A stretch of DNA of 64,000 bases from Sulfitobacter sp. D7 (GCF_003611275.1 NZ_CP020694.1:1116001-1180000), one strand, 5' to 3'. Positions 16,899 to 25,172 are shown, counted from the stretch's first letter. The notes: a model not told the origin generated them from the letters alone. Numbers and translations: made by a program.

Positions 16899-18202
16899 CA
16901 GTGACCCGCCTCGGTGCCTGCGATCAGCTTGCGGCGCAGCCAGCCCGAGAAGCTGTCCATCGCCACGACCATCAGGATGATCAGCGCGATGTAATAGCTG
17001 ACTTCCTCCCAATCTTTCTGGGTGATGATCGCTTGGGTTAGCAGCAGGCCAATGCCGCCGCCGGTGATCGCGCCGATGATGGTGGCTGAACGGGTGTTGG
17101 ATTCCAGATAGTAGAGCACTTGGCTCAGCAGCACCGGGGTGATCTGCGGGATGACGCCAAAGCGGTAGCGTTGCACAGGTGCTGCCCCGGTGGAGGCGAT
17201 GCCCTCGATCTGCTTGTCGTCCACATTCTCCAGCGCTTCTGAGAAGATTTTGCCGAAGGTGCCGGTATCCGTCAGCAGGATCGCCAGCGACCCGGTCAGC
17301 GGGCCGGGGCCAAAGGCGCGGGAGAGAACGATGGTCCAGATCAGCCCGTCGACCCCGCGCAGGAAGTCGAACAACCGCCGCGCGGCAAAGCGCAGACCGC
17401 CTAAGGGGGAGAAGTTCTTGGCCGCGAGGAACCCCAGCGGCAGGGCAATCATCGCCGCGCCAAAGGTACCGAGAAAGGCCATGAGAATGGTCTCAACCAG
17501 CGCCCAAGCGACATCGCCGTGACGCCACATTTTGTTGGTCCAGAAATCCTGCCAGATCGCGCCGTATTCACCGCTGCGCAGCAGCTCTAGCGGGGACATG
17601 CCATGGTAGGGGCTGTCGAGCGTGAAGAAGAACAGCTCCCAGCCGTTGAAATAGCGAAAGACCTCGGCACGGTTGCGGGTGATCGTCAGGCGGCCCGCGT
17701 CCGTGGTGATCGCAAGGCGGTTTTTAGAGGCGTTGATCCACTCGGGCAGGGGGCCGTCGGGCAGGGTGGCATTGACGCCGCTGCGCCCCGGCGTGGCGGT
17801 GATCAGGCCGTAGCCCGGCACGTCATAGCGCACCTCCGGCCCCAGTTCGACGGTATGGCCGTTGCCAAGCTCGACAAGCGTCGTCTCGCCCAAGGTGACC
17901 CAATCGGGGGCGGTGCCCGGCGCATAGCGGCCCTTGCGCTCGCCTTCGATGGCGATCTCCATCTCGCCGTTGCGGTTGTCGCGGGCGACATGGGTTTTGT
18001 AGCTATAGCTGTCGGCCACCAGCGTCTTCATGTTCGACACGTTGATGCGATCACCTAGCCCGGCCACGTCGAAGGCGAAGAAGACATAGGTGAGGTAGAC
18101 AAGGATCAGCACCGGCGCGGCGAGGCTCGCCATACGCTTGCGGCGGAAGCTGCGGCTGGCGACCTGCTGGGCAGGGAGGGTGGAAGCGGTAAGGTCGGTC
18201 AC
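16898..18202 (-). CDS. phnE: Phosphonate ABC transporter permease PhnE (second, long form)
   Basis: A 434-residue membrane protein, far longer than the roughly 260-290 residues of ordinary PhnE. One membrane helix lies at about residues 25-46. A hydrophilic segment of about 150 residues follows (about 50-200, rich in charged and beta-type sequence). Then comes the normal permease core with the EAA loop EGIASTGAAPVQRYRFGVIP. By the positive-inside rule the insert is probably periplasmic. It overlaps phnE1 by four bases, and the two permeases probably form a heterodimer with PhnC. Confidence 0.9.
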   Translation of the reverse strand: MTDLTASTLPAQQVASRSFRRKRMASLAAPVLILVYLTYVFFAFDVAGLGDRINVSNMKTLVADSYSYKTHVARDNRNGEMEIAIEGERKGRYAPGTAPDWVTLGETTLVELGNGHTVELGPEVRYDVPGYGLITATPGRSGVNATLPDGPLPEWINASKNRLAITTDAGRLTITRNRAEVFRYFNGWELFFFTLDSPYHGMSPLELLRSGEYGAIWQDFWTNKMWRHGDVAWALVETILMAFLGTFGAAMIALPLGFLAAKNFSPLGGLRFAARRLFDFLRGVDGLIWTIVLSRAFGPGPLTGSLAILLTDTGTFGKIFSEALENVDDKQIEGIASTGAAPVQRYRFGVIPQITPVLLSQVLYYLESNTRSATIIGAITGGGIGLLLTQAIITQKDWEEVSYYIALIILMVVAMDSFSGWLRRKLIAGTEAGH

Positions 18203-19077
18203 AGGATGGCTCCCTTGTCCTTATAGGCGCGGCCATGGGTCAGCCGGTCGCGGAAATGGCTCGAGACTTGGTCAACGATGATGATAGTGCCGAAGAGCAG
18301 CAGAAAGATCGCCGCTGCTTCGTCGAATTTGCCTTGGCCCCAAGACATCGTGTTGCGCAGGTCATAGCCGATGCCGCCTGCGCCGACGAAACCAAGGATG
18401 GCCGAGGCGCGAATGTTGATCTCAAACCGCAGCAGCGCGTAGGAGAGATAGTTGGGCGCGACCTGTGGCACGACGCCCAAGACCATCCGTTGCAGCCAGC
18501 CCGCCCCGACAGAGGCAAGCCCATCGACGGGCTTGAGCGACGCGTTCTCGTTCACCTCAGAGAAGAGCTTGCCAAGCGCGCCCACGGTATGCAGCGCGAT
18601 GGCGATCATCGCAGGCACCGGGCCACCACCGAGCAAAAAGATCAGCACGAGGGCGACGACAATTTCAGGCACGGCGCGCAGCACGTCTAGCAGGCGGCGC
18701 AGGGGGCCGACGAGCCATGGCGCGGGGGCAAGGCCGCGTGTGGCCAGAAGGGCGGCGAAAAACGCGAAAAGCGCACCGATCAGCGTCGCGGCCCCGGCGA
18801 TGTTCACCGTCTCGATGAGAGAGGGGAGGTATTTCACGAAATAGCCGGGCAGCAGATGGACGCGCTCCCATGCCTCGCTCAGCACATCGGCGGGGAAATC
18901 AAAAACATTGGGCAGCCCGTTCCAGAACCCGCCAGCGTTGCGGGCATTGGCGGTGCCGAAGCCGCCGATCAGCAGGGCCACGAAAACGACCAGCAGGATC
19001 ATATTCATCACCCGCTTTTGTCGGGTATGGGCAAGGTAATCCGCCGTGATATCAGGCGCGGTGGTGGTCTGTTGCAT
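18199..19077 (-). CDS. phnE: Phosphonate ABC transporter permease PhnE (first)
   Basis: A 292-residue permease of normal size. About five or six membrane helices are visible, the first at about residues 24-44 (MNMILLVVFVALLIGGFG), and the EAA loop reads DGLASVGAGWLQRMVLGVVP. The start at 19077 (MQQTTTAPD) was chosen because the longer open frame runs back through the intercistronic hairpin. It lies between phnD and the long second permease. Confidence 0.92.
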   Translation of the reverse strand: MQQTTTAPDITADYLAHTRQKRVMNMILLVVFVALLIGGFGTANARNAGGFWNGLPNVFDFPADVLSEAWERVHLLPGYFVKYLPSLIETVNIAGAATLIGALFAFFAALLATRGLAPAPWLVGPLRRLLDVLRAVPEIVVALVLIFLLGGGPVPAMIAIALHTVGALGKLFSEVNENASLKPVDGLASVGAGWLQRMVLGVVPQVAPNYLSYALLRFEINIRASAILGFVGAGGIGYDLRNTMSWGQGKFDEAAAIFLLLFGTIIIVDQVSSHFRDRLTHGRAYKDKGAIL

Positions 19078-19095
19078 CTGTCGTCCCCCTATGAC

Positions 19096-19128
19096 GACAG
19101 GCCCCGACAATCGTTGCCGGGACCTGCC
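19096..19128 (-). terminator. Intercistronic hairpin between phnD and phnE
   Basis: Two 15-base arms (19096-19110 and 19114-19128) pair almost completely, with a three-base loop and a few G-U or mismatched positions. It follows the phnD stop on the minus strand. As in the first ABC operon of this window, it probably sets a higher level of binding protein than of permease, by partial termination or mRNA protection. Confidence 0.6.
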
Positions 19129-19150
19129 AGATGTCTTTTGTCCCTTAGGA

Positions 19151-20059
19151 TCAGTTAGATTTCGCCTTGCGCGCTTCGACGATCGAGACATAGGCGTCAT
19201 GGGCAATCGGATCGAAGCCGAGGCTTTCGCCCGCGGCCACACCATAGGCGCAGTCGGCGTCCATCTCGTGCAGCTCATCCACCAGTGCGGTCATGGTCGT
19301 CTTGACCTCTTCGGGCAGGTCTTTGCGCAGCACGACCGGGCCTTCGGGGATCGGCTTGGAGCGCCAGATTTCCACCAGATCGTTCATGTCGATCAGGCCC
19401 GCATCCACGGCTTTGCGCAGCGCGCCGGAGTTGTAGCCGTCTTCCCAATTGCCCTGACCGTCGGCCCATGTCACGCCGCCCGCGACATCACCGTTGTTGA
19501 CCGCGACGATGGTCTGCTCATGCCCGCCGGTGAATTTCACTTCGCCGAAGTAGTCGCCGGATTCCATGGTGGCACCGGTTGTCTGGGGGATTTCGATGGA
19601 GGGGATCAGGTAGCCAGAGGTGGAGTTCGGATCGCCAAAGCCAAAGACTTTTCCCTGCATGTCTTCAAGCGTGTTGATGCCCGCATCTTTGCGTGCGAAG
19701 CCGATGGAGTGGTAGCCGTAGGAGCCATCGAGGTTGATCTTGACCAGCACCGGCTCAACCGCTTCGGGGTCTTGCAGGTGAACGGCGGCATAGGCCGAGG
19801 CACCGAGCCACGCCATGTCGAGCGTGCCGCCCAGCAGACCTTGGATCACGCCGTTATAGTCGGCAGGGGCGAAGAGTTTGGCCGGAACGCCAAGGCGCTC
19901 TTCGGTGTAGCCGCGTAGACATTCGTAGGAGTTCATCCGGTCCTGCGCGTTTTCCCCGCCAAGGATGCCGATGCGAAATTCGGTGACATCTGCGGATTGA
20001 GCCAGTGCAGCGCCGGTCAGGGCCGTGGTTGCCAGTGCGGCGGCGATGAGCTTCTTCAT
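19151..20059 (-). CDS. phnD: Phosphonate ABC transporter substrate-binding protein PhnD
   Basis: A 302-residue periplasmic protein with a signal peptide (MKKLIAAALATTALTGAALA, cleavage after ALA). The family-typical FRIGILGGENAQDR follows, then a ligand-pocket region with FGDPNSTSGYLIP, characteristic of PhnD/phosphite-binding proteins where the Ser/Thr cluster contacts the phosphonate. The gene lies between phnC and phnE. Confidence 0.94.
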   Translation of the reverse strand: MKKLIAAALATTALTGAALAQSADVTEFRIGILGGENAQDRMNSYECLRGYTEERLGVPAKLFAPADYNGVIQGLLGGTLDMAWLGASAYAAVHLQDPEAVEPVLVKINLDGSYGYHSIGFARKDAGINTLEDMQGKVFGFGDPNSTSGYLIPSIEIPQTTGATMESGDYFGEVKFTGGHEQTIVAVNNGDVAGGVTWADGQGNWEDGYNSGALRKAVDAGLIDMNDLVEIWRSKPIPEGPVVLRKDLPEEVKTTMTALVDELHEMDADCAYGVAAGESLGFDPIAHDAYVSIVEARKAKSN

Positions 20060-20104
20060 TTTGTCGTCTCCAGTTTGAAAATATGCCCATTGGGGCGGGT
20101 CGTG

Positions 20105-20899
20105 TCAGGCTGGCACCTTGTCCAGCGTTTCGATCTCGGTTGAGGTGGCGGCTTCGGAGAAGCTGCTGTCTGCACCGTAGATTTCGCGGGCCATGCTGGT
20201 GGTCAGTTGCTCGGGCGTGCCGTCAAAGACGATTTTCCCGTCGCGCATTCCCACCACGCGGTCGCAATAGCGGCGCGCGGTATCCAGCGTGTGAAGGTTG
20301 GCGATGACCATACGGCCGTCTTCCTCGTGAATGCGACGCAGCGATTGCATCACCACCTGCGCGTTCATCGGGTCGAGGCTGGCGATCGGCTCATCCGCCA
20401 GAATGATCTGCGGGTCTTGCATCAGGGCGCGGGCGATGGCGACGCGCTGCTGCTGGCCACCCGAGAGCGCCTCGGCCCGTTTGGGCGCATGTTGCGCGAT
20501 GCCCAGACGGTCGAGGATTTCAATCGCGCGGGTGATGTCAGCATCGGGGTAGAGGTTGAAGATGCTGCTGAGCGTCGAGCGGCGGTTGAGCGTGCCGTGC
20601 AGCACGTTCGACACCACATCCATTCGCGGGACGAGGTTGAACTGTTGAAAGATCATCGCGCATTCTGCCTGCCAGCCGCGCCGGGCCGCGCCGCGCAGGG
20701 CGGTCACATCGCGCCCTTGAAACAGGATCTGCCCAGAGGAGGCATCGGTCAGTCGATTTAACATCCGCAGCAGCGTGGACTTCCCCGCGCCAGAGCGGCC
20801 GATGATCCCGATCATCTGCGGCTTGTCGACCTGCAGATTAGCGCGGGCCACCGCTGTGTTCGCGCCGAATGTTTTGGTCAGTTCAGATATGACGAGCAT
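20105..20899 (-). CDS. phnC: Phosphonate ABC transporter ATP-binding protein PhnC
   Basis: A 264-residue ATPase. Walker A is at residues 34-42 (GRSGAGKST), the Q-loop is in [18 protein letters not shown] (the PhnC-typical pattern), the signature is [15 protein letters not shown] and Walker B is [12 protein letters not shown]. It heads the uptake operon. The start at 20899 (MLVISELTK) fits the family better than the extended frame to 20947. The upstream region has no Pho box that I could recognise with confidence. Confidence 0.94.
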   Translation of the reverse strand: MLVISELTKTFGANTAVARANLQVDKPQMIGIIGRSGAGKSTLLRMLNRLTDASSGQILFQGRDVTALRGAARRGWQAECAMIFQQFNLVPRMDVVSNVLHGTLNRRSTLSSIFNLYPDADITRAIEILDRLGIAQHAPKRAEALSGGQQQRVAIARALMQDPQIILADEPIASLDPMNAQVVMQSLRRIHEEDGRMVIANLHTLDTARRYCDRVVGMRDGKIVFDGTPEQLTTSMAREIYGADSSFSEAATSTEIETLDKVPA

Positions 20900-21333
20900 A
20901 AGTCCCCCGGGGTTTGCGGGGCGAGCTATCGCAGCGGTGAATGTCACGAATGTTTAAGTTTGACGAAGCTTTTGTAACGCGCGGTTTTTTCGGGAACGGC
21001 TGTCTGGGGGCAGGCGTTTGTGCTTGCTTTATAGGCGGTTGGGCGGCGCGGCTGCCCCCGCGCGGAGCAGTCCGTAGGCTGGGGGATTTGCGGCGCGAAG
21101 GCCAGCCAACCTCAATAGAACAAGGGCCAGTCAAATAGAGCTTGCGGAACAAAGCCCCCGGATTAATGCTTTCTCTTACAGGGCGGTTCGGATAGGGCCG
21201 CATCGGGTCAGACCGCGCAGCCCCGCGCGGCGTACCGTAATATCTTTGGCCGGATCACCGGTCGCGCAGTGCCACCCCGCCGCGCCCCCTTCGGTGATAC
21301 AGGCCCCCGACAAGCATCTAAAGGAGCGCGTTT
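20900..21333. other. 434-base gap upstream of phnC
   Basis: This gap between phnC (minus) and the small membrane-protein gene (plus) must hold both promoters. The first 100 bases next to phnC are relatively AT-rich (around TGTTTAAGTTTGACGAAGC), a likely promoter zone. Open frames across it show no family resemblance and look like noise. I found no convincing PhoB site, tRNA or terminator. Confidence 0.4.
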
Positions 21334-21588
21334 ATGGACGCCCAGATTATCGCATTTTTGATTCTGTTGCCGATCACATTGGTTTTTGTCTACGCAGGCA
21401 TCCACGAATTCCGGCGCTACAAAAGCGAGGGCAAGGCGAACTATGGGCTGGTTTTCGATGAAGAAAGCGGCACCACCCATGTCAGCGGCATCGCCGAAGA
21501 CGAAGACCCCTTCGACCCCGACGATTTTGACCCCAACGACTATAACGATCCCGAACTGAAAACCGACACGGATGAGCGCAAATCGTGA
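21334..21588 (+). CDS. Small single-pass membrane protein with acidic tail
   Basis: An 84-residue protein with one transmembrane helix at residues 5-22 (IIAFLILLPITLVFVYAG), a short basic stretch (FRRYKSEGK), then a strongly acidic C-terminus with Asp-Pro steps (EDPFDPDDFDPNDYNDPE). By the positive-inside rule the tail is probably cytoplasmic. The stop overlaps the chaN start (GTGA), so the two are translationally coupled, which links it to the heme genes. Function is unknown. Confidence 0.75.
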   Translation: MDAQIIAFLILLPITLVFVYAGIHEFRRYKSEGKANYGLVFDEESGTTHVSGIAEDEDPFDPDDFDPNDYNDPELKTDTDERKS

Positions 21589-22346
21589 GCGGTAAGACCC
21601 GCAGGGCCGCTTTGCTGCTCTGGCTCGCGCTGCCCGCGGGCGCCGACCCCCTCGCCGAGATCGTGATTTTGGGGGAGGTGCATGACAACCCCCATGCCCA
21701 TCTCGAACAGGCCGCCGCGCTGGAGACGCTGCGCCCCACTGCTGTGGTGTTCGAGATGCTCACCGCCGCGCAGGGGGCGAAAGCCGATGCCGATCGCAGC
21801 CAGATTGCGCAGGCTTGGGCGGCAAGTGGTTGGCAGGATTTCGACATCTACGCGCCGATCTTCGATGCTTTGGGTGAAGCCCGGATCATCGGTGCCGCCG
21901 CCCCCCGCGAGGCGGTGCGCAGTGTGTATCTTGAAGGCGCAGCCGCGCTTTTCGGGCCGGAAGCGGCGCGCTTTGGCCTTGATCAACCGCTGCCCGACGA
22001 TCAGCTGGCGGCCCGCATCGAGGTGCAGTTCGCCGCTCATTGCCGGGCCATGCCGCGCGACATGATGGGGGGCATGGTCGCCGTGCAACGCTACCGCGAC
22101 GCCACATTCGCGCGCGCGGCGCTCAAGGCGCTTGAGACCTATGGCCCGCCCGTGGCCGTGATCACCGGCAACGGCCATGCCCGCACCGATTGGGGCATTC
22201 CCGCGCTGATCGCGCAAGCGGCCCCCGAGGTCACGACCCATGCCATCGGCTTTGTCGAAAAACAGACAGAGATGCCATTTGACGAGACCCGCCTGATCCC
22301 GCCCACCAAGCGCGAAGACCCCTGTAACGCCCTGACCAAGAATTAA
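21585..22346 (+). CDS. chaN: ChaN family heme-binding/uptake protein
   Basis: A 253-residue ChaN-fold protein (formerly DUF399) with a GTG start inside the stop of the upstream gene. A short hydrophobic leader (residues 5-20, AALLLWLALPAGA) suggests export, but there is no lipobox Cys, unlike lipoprotein ChaN homologues. Family motifs are ILGEVHDNPHAH near residue 27 and GNGHAR towards the C-terminus. The structurally studied Campylobacter ChaN stacks two hemes. Next to it are a heme-degrading-type monooxygenase and hemP, which supports a heme/iron role. Confidence 0.83.
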   Translation: MSGKTRRAALLLWLALPAGADPLAEIVILGEVHDNPHAHLEQAAALETLRPTAVVFEMLTAAQGAKADADRSQIAQAWAASGWQDFDIYAPIFDALGEARIIGAAAPREAVRSVYLEGAAALFGPEAARFGLDQPLPDDQLAARIEVQFAAHCRAMPRDMMGGMVAVQRYRDATFARAALKALETYGPPVAVITGNGHARTDWGIPALIAQAAPEVTTHAIGFVEKQTEMPFDETRLIPPTKREDPCNALTKN

Positions 22347-22357
22347 AGGACCCGCCC

Positions 22358-22675
22358 ATGTACCTTGCCATGAACCGTTTCACCGTACTGCCCGAGAATG
22401 CCGCCGCATTCGAAGAGCTTTGGCTGAACCGCGAAAGCCATCTGAAAGAGACGGAGGGGTTCGTGTCCTTCCACATGCTCAAAGGGCCAGAGGAGGAGGG
22501 GACGATCCTCTATGCCTCGCACACCATTTGGGAAAGCGAAGCGCATTTTCGGGCATGGACCACCAGCGACGCCTTTCGCGCGGCGCATGCGCGGGCGGGG
22601 CAAACCCGCAAGCTGCACGAAGGCGCGCCGCGGTTCGAGGGCTTTCAGACTATTCAGCAAATCGAAGCAGTCTGA
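22358..22675 (+). CDS. Antibiotic biosynthesis monooxygenase-fold protein, IsdG-like heme oxygenase candidate
   Basis: A 105-residue ABM-domain protein (ferredoxin-like fold, dimeric in the family). Asn6, Trp67 and His77 fall at the positions of the catalytic Asn-Trp-His triad of IsdG-type heme-degrading monooxygenases (Asn7/Trp66-67/His76-77). It follows chaN by 11 bases and precedes hemP, so heme ring opening to release iron is a reasonable inference. It could otherwise be a generic ABM protein of unknown substrate. Confidence 0.8.
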   Translation: MYLAMNRFTVLPENAAAFEELWLNRESHLKETEGFVSFHMLKGPEEEGTILYASHTIWESEAHFRAWTTSDAFRAAHARAGQTRKLHEGAPRFEGFQTIQQIEAV

Positions 22676-22700
22676 CGCGGGGCAGGCGGGACTTTCTATA

Positions 22701-22737
22701 CTTGACTAAAATAATCGGATTAAGTAGCCGTTATAAG
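22701..22737 (+). promoter_or_regulatory. AT-rich candidate iron-responsive promoter region upstream of hemP
   Basis: An AT-rich patch (CTTGACTAAAATAATCGG, then TTAAG and TTATAAG) stands out in GC-rich surroundings just before the hemP pair. From memory, TTGACTAAA-type sites are associated with iron-responsive regulation (Iron-Rhodo-box/IscR or Irr) in Rhodobacterales, but I cannot confirm the motif. A promoter with a TTGACT -35 is possible; no -10 at ideal spacing is seen. Confidence 0.4.
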
Positions 22738-22759
22738 AGCCCGGTATTTTGGCCGGGGT

Positions 22760-23014
22760 ATGAACGACTTTACGCCGAAACCGTCCAAGCCACCGCGCGT
22801 CGGAAGCCCGGATGTCAATGGAAAGGAGCCCGCCCCCGTGAGGACACCCGTGACCACGCCCGAGCCAATGGCCCATGCCCGGCTACAGACGCAATCCAAC
22901 AACAGCTGGCGCGATATCGCGCTTGGCAGCAACGATACCGCGCCCTGCGATGGCCTTGGCCTTGAGCACCTCATCGATCTGCAACGCGCCCGCCAGATGG
23001 GGGACGCAGGATGA
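22760..23014 (+). CDS. Hypothetical 84-residue protein coupled to hemP
   Basis: A short Pro-rich polar protein (N-terminal MNDFTPKPSKPPRVGSPD) with a more ordered C-terminal half (NNSWRDIALGSNDTAP, then LEHLIDLQRARQMG). No family is recognised. Its stop overlaps the hemP ATG (ATGA), and an AT-rich promoter-like patch lies 25-60 bases upstream, so it looks like the first gene of a two-gene iron/heme unit. There is no signal peptide or membrane helix. The frame could instead be a leader whose translation controls hemP. Confidence 0.55.
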   Translation: MNDFTPKPSKPPRVGSPDVNGKEPAPVRTPVTTPEPMAHARLQTQSNNSWRDIALGSNDTAPCDGLGLEHLIDLQRARQMGDAG

Positions 23015-23184
23015 GCCTGATGCAAAAGCTGCCCGATCCCTCGCCCGCAGGCCAACCGGTCGAAGACGCCGTGCATGATGCGCGTGCCTTGGTGCCCAAT
23101 GGCTCGACGGCCAATATCGTGCTGGACGGCCAAACCTATACGCTGCGCATCACACGGGCAGGGAAATTGATCCTGACGAAGTAG
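23011..23184 (+). CDS. hemP: Hemin uptake protein HemP
   Basis: A 57-residue protein recognised by its C-terminal core IVLDGQTYTLRITRAGKLI followed by LTK, the conserved HemP pattern (G-x-x-Y-x-L-R-x-T-x-x-G-K-L-I-L-T-K). HemP-type proteins are needed for expression of heme-uptake genes in several proteobacteria. The start overlaps the stop of the upstream 84-residue gene. No heme receptor or hmuTUV genes are in this window. Confidence 0.85.
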   Translation: MSLMQKLPDPSPAGQPVEDAVHDARALVPNGSTANIVLDGQTYTLRITRAGKLILTK

Positions 23185-23310
23185 GCCGCGCGGCTGCCCA
23201 ACTGCGGCGCGGAACGCCTAAGGCGCGGCTGCGGCTTGCCCTCACGCCACGGCGTCTTTACTGACGCGGCATGCCCGGCCTTTTCGCCTTTTCCGTCCTT
23301 CGCCGCTGAC

Positions 23311-23739
23311 ATGCTGGCCCTGCTGAGCCTGTTCTTCGCGGCGCTGCTGGCGGCGACGCTGATCCCCGCGCAATCCGAAGCGGTGCTTTTGGGGCTGATG
23401 TGGTCGGGTGCCCATGCCACGGCGTTGTTGTGGCTGGTGGCGACGCTGGGGAATGTGCTGGGCTCGCTGCTGAATTGGCTGCTCGGGCGCTACCTCAGCC
23501 ATTTTGCCGATCACCGCTGGTTTCCTTTCTCGGCGCGGCAGATGGGGCGGGCCTCTGGCTGGTATCAACGCTGGGGGTATTGGAGCCTGCTGGCCAGTTG
23601 GGTGCCGATCATCGGCGATCCGCTGACCTTGGCCGCGGGCATGATGCGCGAACCGCTTTGGCGCTTCTTGCTGATTGTCACCCTTGCCAAAGGCGGGCGC
23701 TATCTGGTGCTGATCCTGCTCGCGCGCGGGGTTCTGTGA
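23311..23739 (+). CDS. YqaA family membrane protein (SNARE-associated/DedA-like)
   Basis: A 142-residue integral membrane protein, the same length as E. coli YqaA, which is why I start at 23311 (MLALLSLFF) and not at the upstream in-frame ATG at 23236. Features shared with that family are ATLIPAQSEAVLLGLM near the N-terminus, ATLGNVLGSLLNWLLGR, and SWVPIIGDPLTLAAGMMR towards the C-terminus. Distant DedA relatives act in lipid transport; the role of YqaA is not established. Confidence 0.85.
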   Translation: MLALLSLFFAALLAATLIPAQSEAVLLGLMWSGAHATALLWLVATLGNVLGSLLNWLLGRYLSHFADHRWFPFSARQMGRASGWYQRWGYWSLLASWVPIIGDPLTLAAGMMREPLWRFLLIVTLAKGGRYLVLILLARGVL

Positions 23740-23742
23740 CGC

Positions 23743-24264
23743 TCAGAGCGGGGTGATCCCTTCGAGCGGCGGCAGCGGGCTGGGCGTGGTCACGAGGGCC
23801 GGACGGCGCTTTTCGTAAAAGGCATTGCCGCCTGCGGTCACCACGTAATGCATGTTGTTGTAATTGGCATTGTACCACGCGGCGTGGAAGAATTTCGCGC
23901 GGGTGACCTTGGGGTGACGCTCACCTTGAAGCACCGCCAGCGCGGTGGCGCGGGCCAGCGGGGCCCCGCGATCGCTCATCGGTTTCGTCATCACGCCCGG
24001 TGCGAACTGATTGCGCTGGCCGACCACCCCGCAGACCGTATCGGGGAAGGCTTCGGAATGGACGCGGTTCAACACCACCGTGCCCACGGCGACCATCCCG
24101 TCGCGGCTGGAGCGGTTGGATTCGAAATACATCGCCCGCGCCATACACTCCACCTCACCCACCGGGACCGCGACCACTTCGGTCTGCTTACCGCCACAAG
24201 CGGCGAGCAGGCCAAGGCCCAGCATCAAAGCGGCGGTGCGGATTTTCGGGGGCTGAACGCGCAT
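23743..24264 (-). CDS. Cell wall hydrolase, SleB family, lipoprotein
   Basis: A 173-residue exported protein. The N-terminus (ALMLGLGLLAAC) ends in a lipobox Cys23. The rest matches the SleB hydrolase domain: CMARAMYFESNRS contains the presumed catalytic Glu, then VGTVVLNRVHSEAFPDTVCGVV, NQFAP and a C-terminal ARATALAVLQGE. SleB-type enzymes cleave peptidoglycan glycan strands. It is convergent with the YqaA gene and appears monocistronic. Confidence 0.87.
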   Translation of the reverse strand: MRVQPPKIRTAALMLGLGLLAACGGKQTEVVAVPVGEVECMARAMYFESNRSSRDGMVAVGTVVLNRVHSEAFPDTVCGVVGQRNQFAPGVMTKPMSDRGAPLARATALAVLQGERHPKVTRAKFFHAAWYNANYNNMHYVVTAGGNAFYEKRRPALVTTPSPLPPLEGITPL

Positions 24265-24448
24265 GGGCGGCCTTTCTGGGTGAGGGGGCAGGTGGCGCGT
24301 AATTTTCCAGCAAACGCGGGGCGAGGCAAGACCCGCGCCCGCGCTCAGGCGGTTTCTCTCCGGGTGGGGCGCGCGGGGGCGCTTGGGCTGACGATTGATC
24401 TAGTGTAATGCTTGATAAAACAGTCATGAACCCAGCAGGGCCGTTCTT

Positions 24449-25138
24449 ATGAAAGTCACCTACCGGGATGTGAAAACCGACATCCTGTCAAAGATCACCA
24501 AGGGGGAATGGCCTCTGGGTAGTCTTGTGCCCAATGAGGTCGATCTGGCCGAGACCTATGGCTGCGCCCGCGCGACGGTCAACCGTGCCATGCGCGAATT
24601 GGCCGACGAAGGGTTTATCGAGCGCCGCCGCAAAGCCGGGACGCGGGTGCGCATGGCCCCGGTGCGGCAGGCGCGCTTCGACATTCCGCTGGTCCGGGCC
24701 GAGATCGAAGAGAAGGGCGCTGATTATCGCTATTCGCTGGTGAGCCACGCGGTTGAGCCTGCGCCGGACTGGTTGCGCGCGCGGCTGAAACTGACCGCAG
24801 GCAGCGAGGCGCTGCATCTGGTCTGCATGCATTACGCCGATGGCGATCCCTATCAATATGAAGACCGCTGGATCAACCTTGCGACCCTGCCGCAGGCGCG
24901 GGAGGAGGATTTTGCAGAGGTGGGGCCGAACGAATGGCTGATCTCGGCAATACCTTTTTCGGATGTTGAGATCAGCCTCTCCGCCGGACTGGCCGATCAG
25001 CGGCTGAGTGAGTATCTCGCCTGCGCCTTGGGTGATCCGGTTTTCACGGTCGAGCGTTCGACATGGTGGGAGGGGCAGGCGGTGACCTATGTGCGCTTGT
25101 CGCATCGCCCCGGTCACCGGCTGACGACCCGCTATTGA
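24449..25138 (+). CDS. hutC: Histidine utilization repressor HutC (GntR family)
   Basis: A 229-residue HutC-type regulator. The N-terminal winged helix is seen as ITKGEWPLGSLVPNEVDLAE followed by CARATVNRAMRELADEGFIERRR; the UTRA domain fills about residues 80-225. Urocanate is the usual inducer in this family. It is convergent with hutU at the 3' end of the hut operon. A matching operator lies about 6 kb away between hutI and hutF. Confidence 0.9.
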   Translation: MKVTYRDVKTDILSKITKGEWPLGSLVPNEVDLAETYGCARATVNRAMRELADEGFIERRRKAGTRVRMAPVRQARFDIPLVRAEIEEKGADYRYSLVSHAVEPAPDWLRARLKLTAGSEALHLVCMHYADGDPYQYEDRWINLATLPQAREEDFAEVGPNEWLISAIPFSDVEISLSAGLADQRLSEYLACALGDPVFTVERSTWWEGQAVTYVRLSHRPGHRLTTRY

Positions 25139-25139
25139 T

Positions 25140-25165
25140 GCGCCGCCACGTGAGGGCGGCGGCGC
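25140..25165. terminator. Hairpin between convergent hutC and hutU
   Basis: GCGCCGCC (25140-25147) pairs with GGCGGCGC (25158-25165) around a ten-base loop, in the 34-base gap between two convergent genes. There is no T-tract on either side, so it may act as a transcript end or stabiliser more than as a classical terminator. Confidence 0.5.
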
Positions 25166-25172
25166 GTGGTGC

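Noticed and set aside
20900..20990. Pho box upstream of phnC
   Set aside because: TTCGTCA and TTCGTGA occur 17 bases apart, but PhoB sites need 11-bp-spaced TGTCA repeats, which I do not see.
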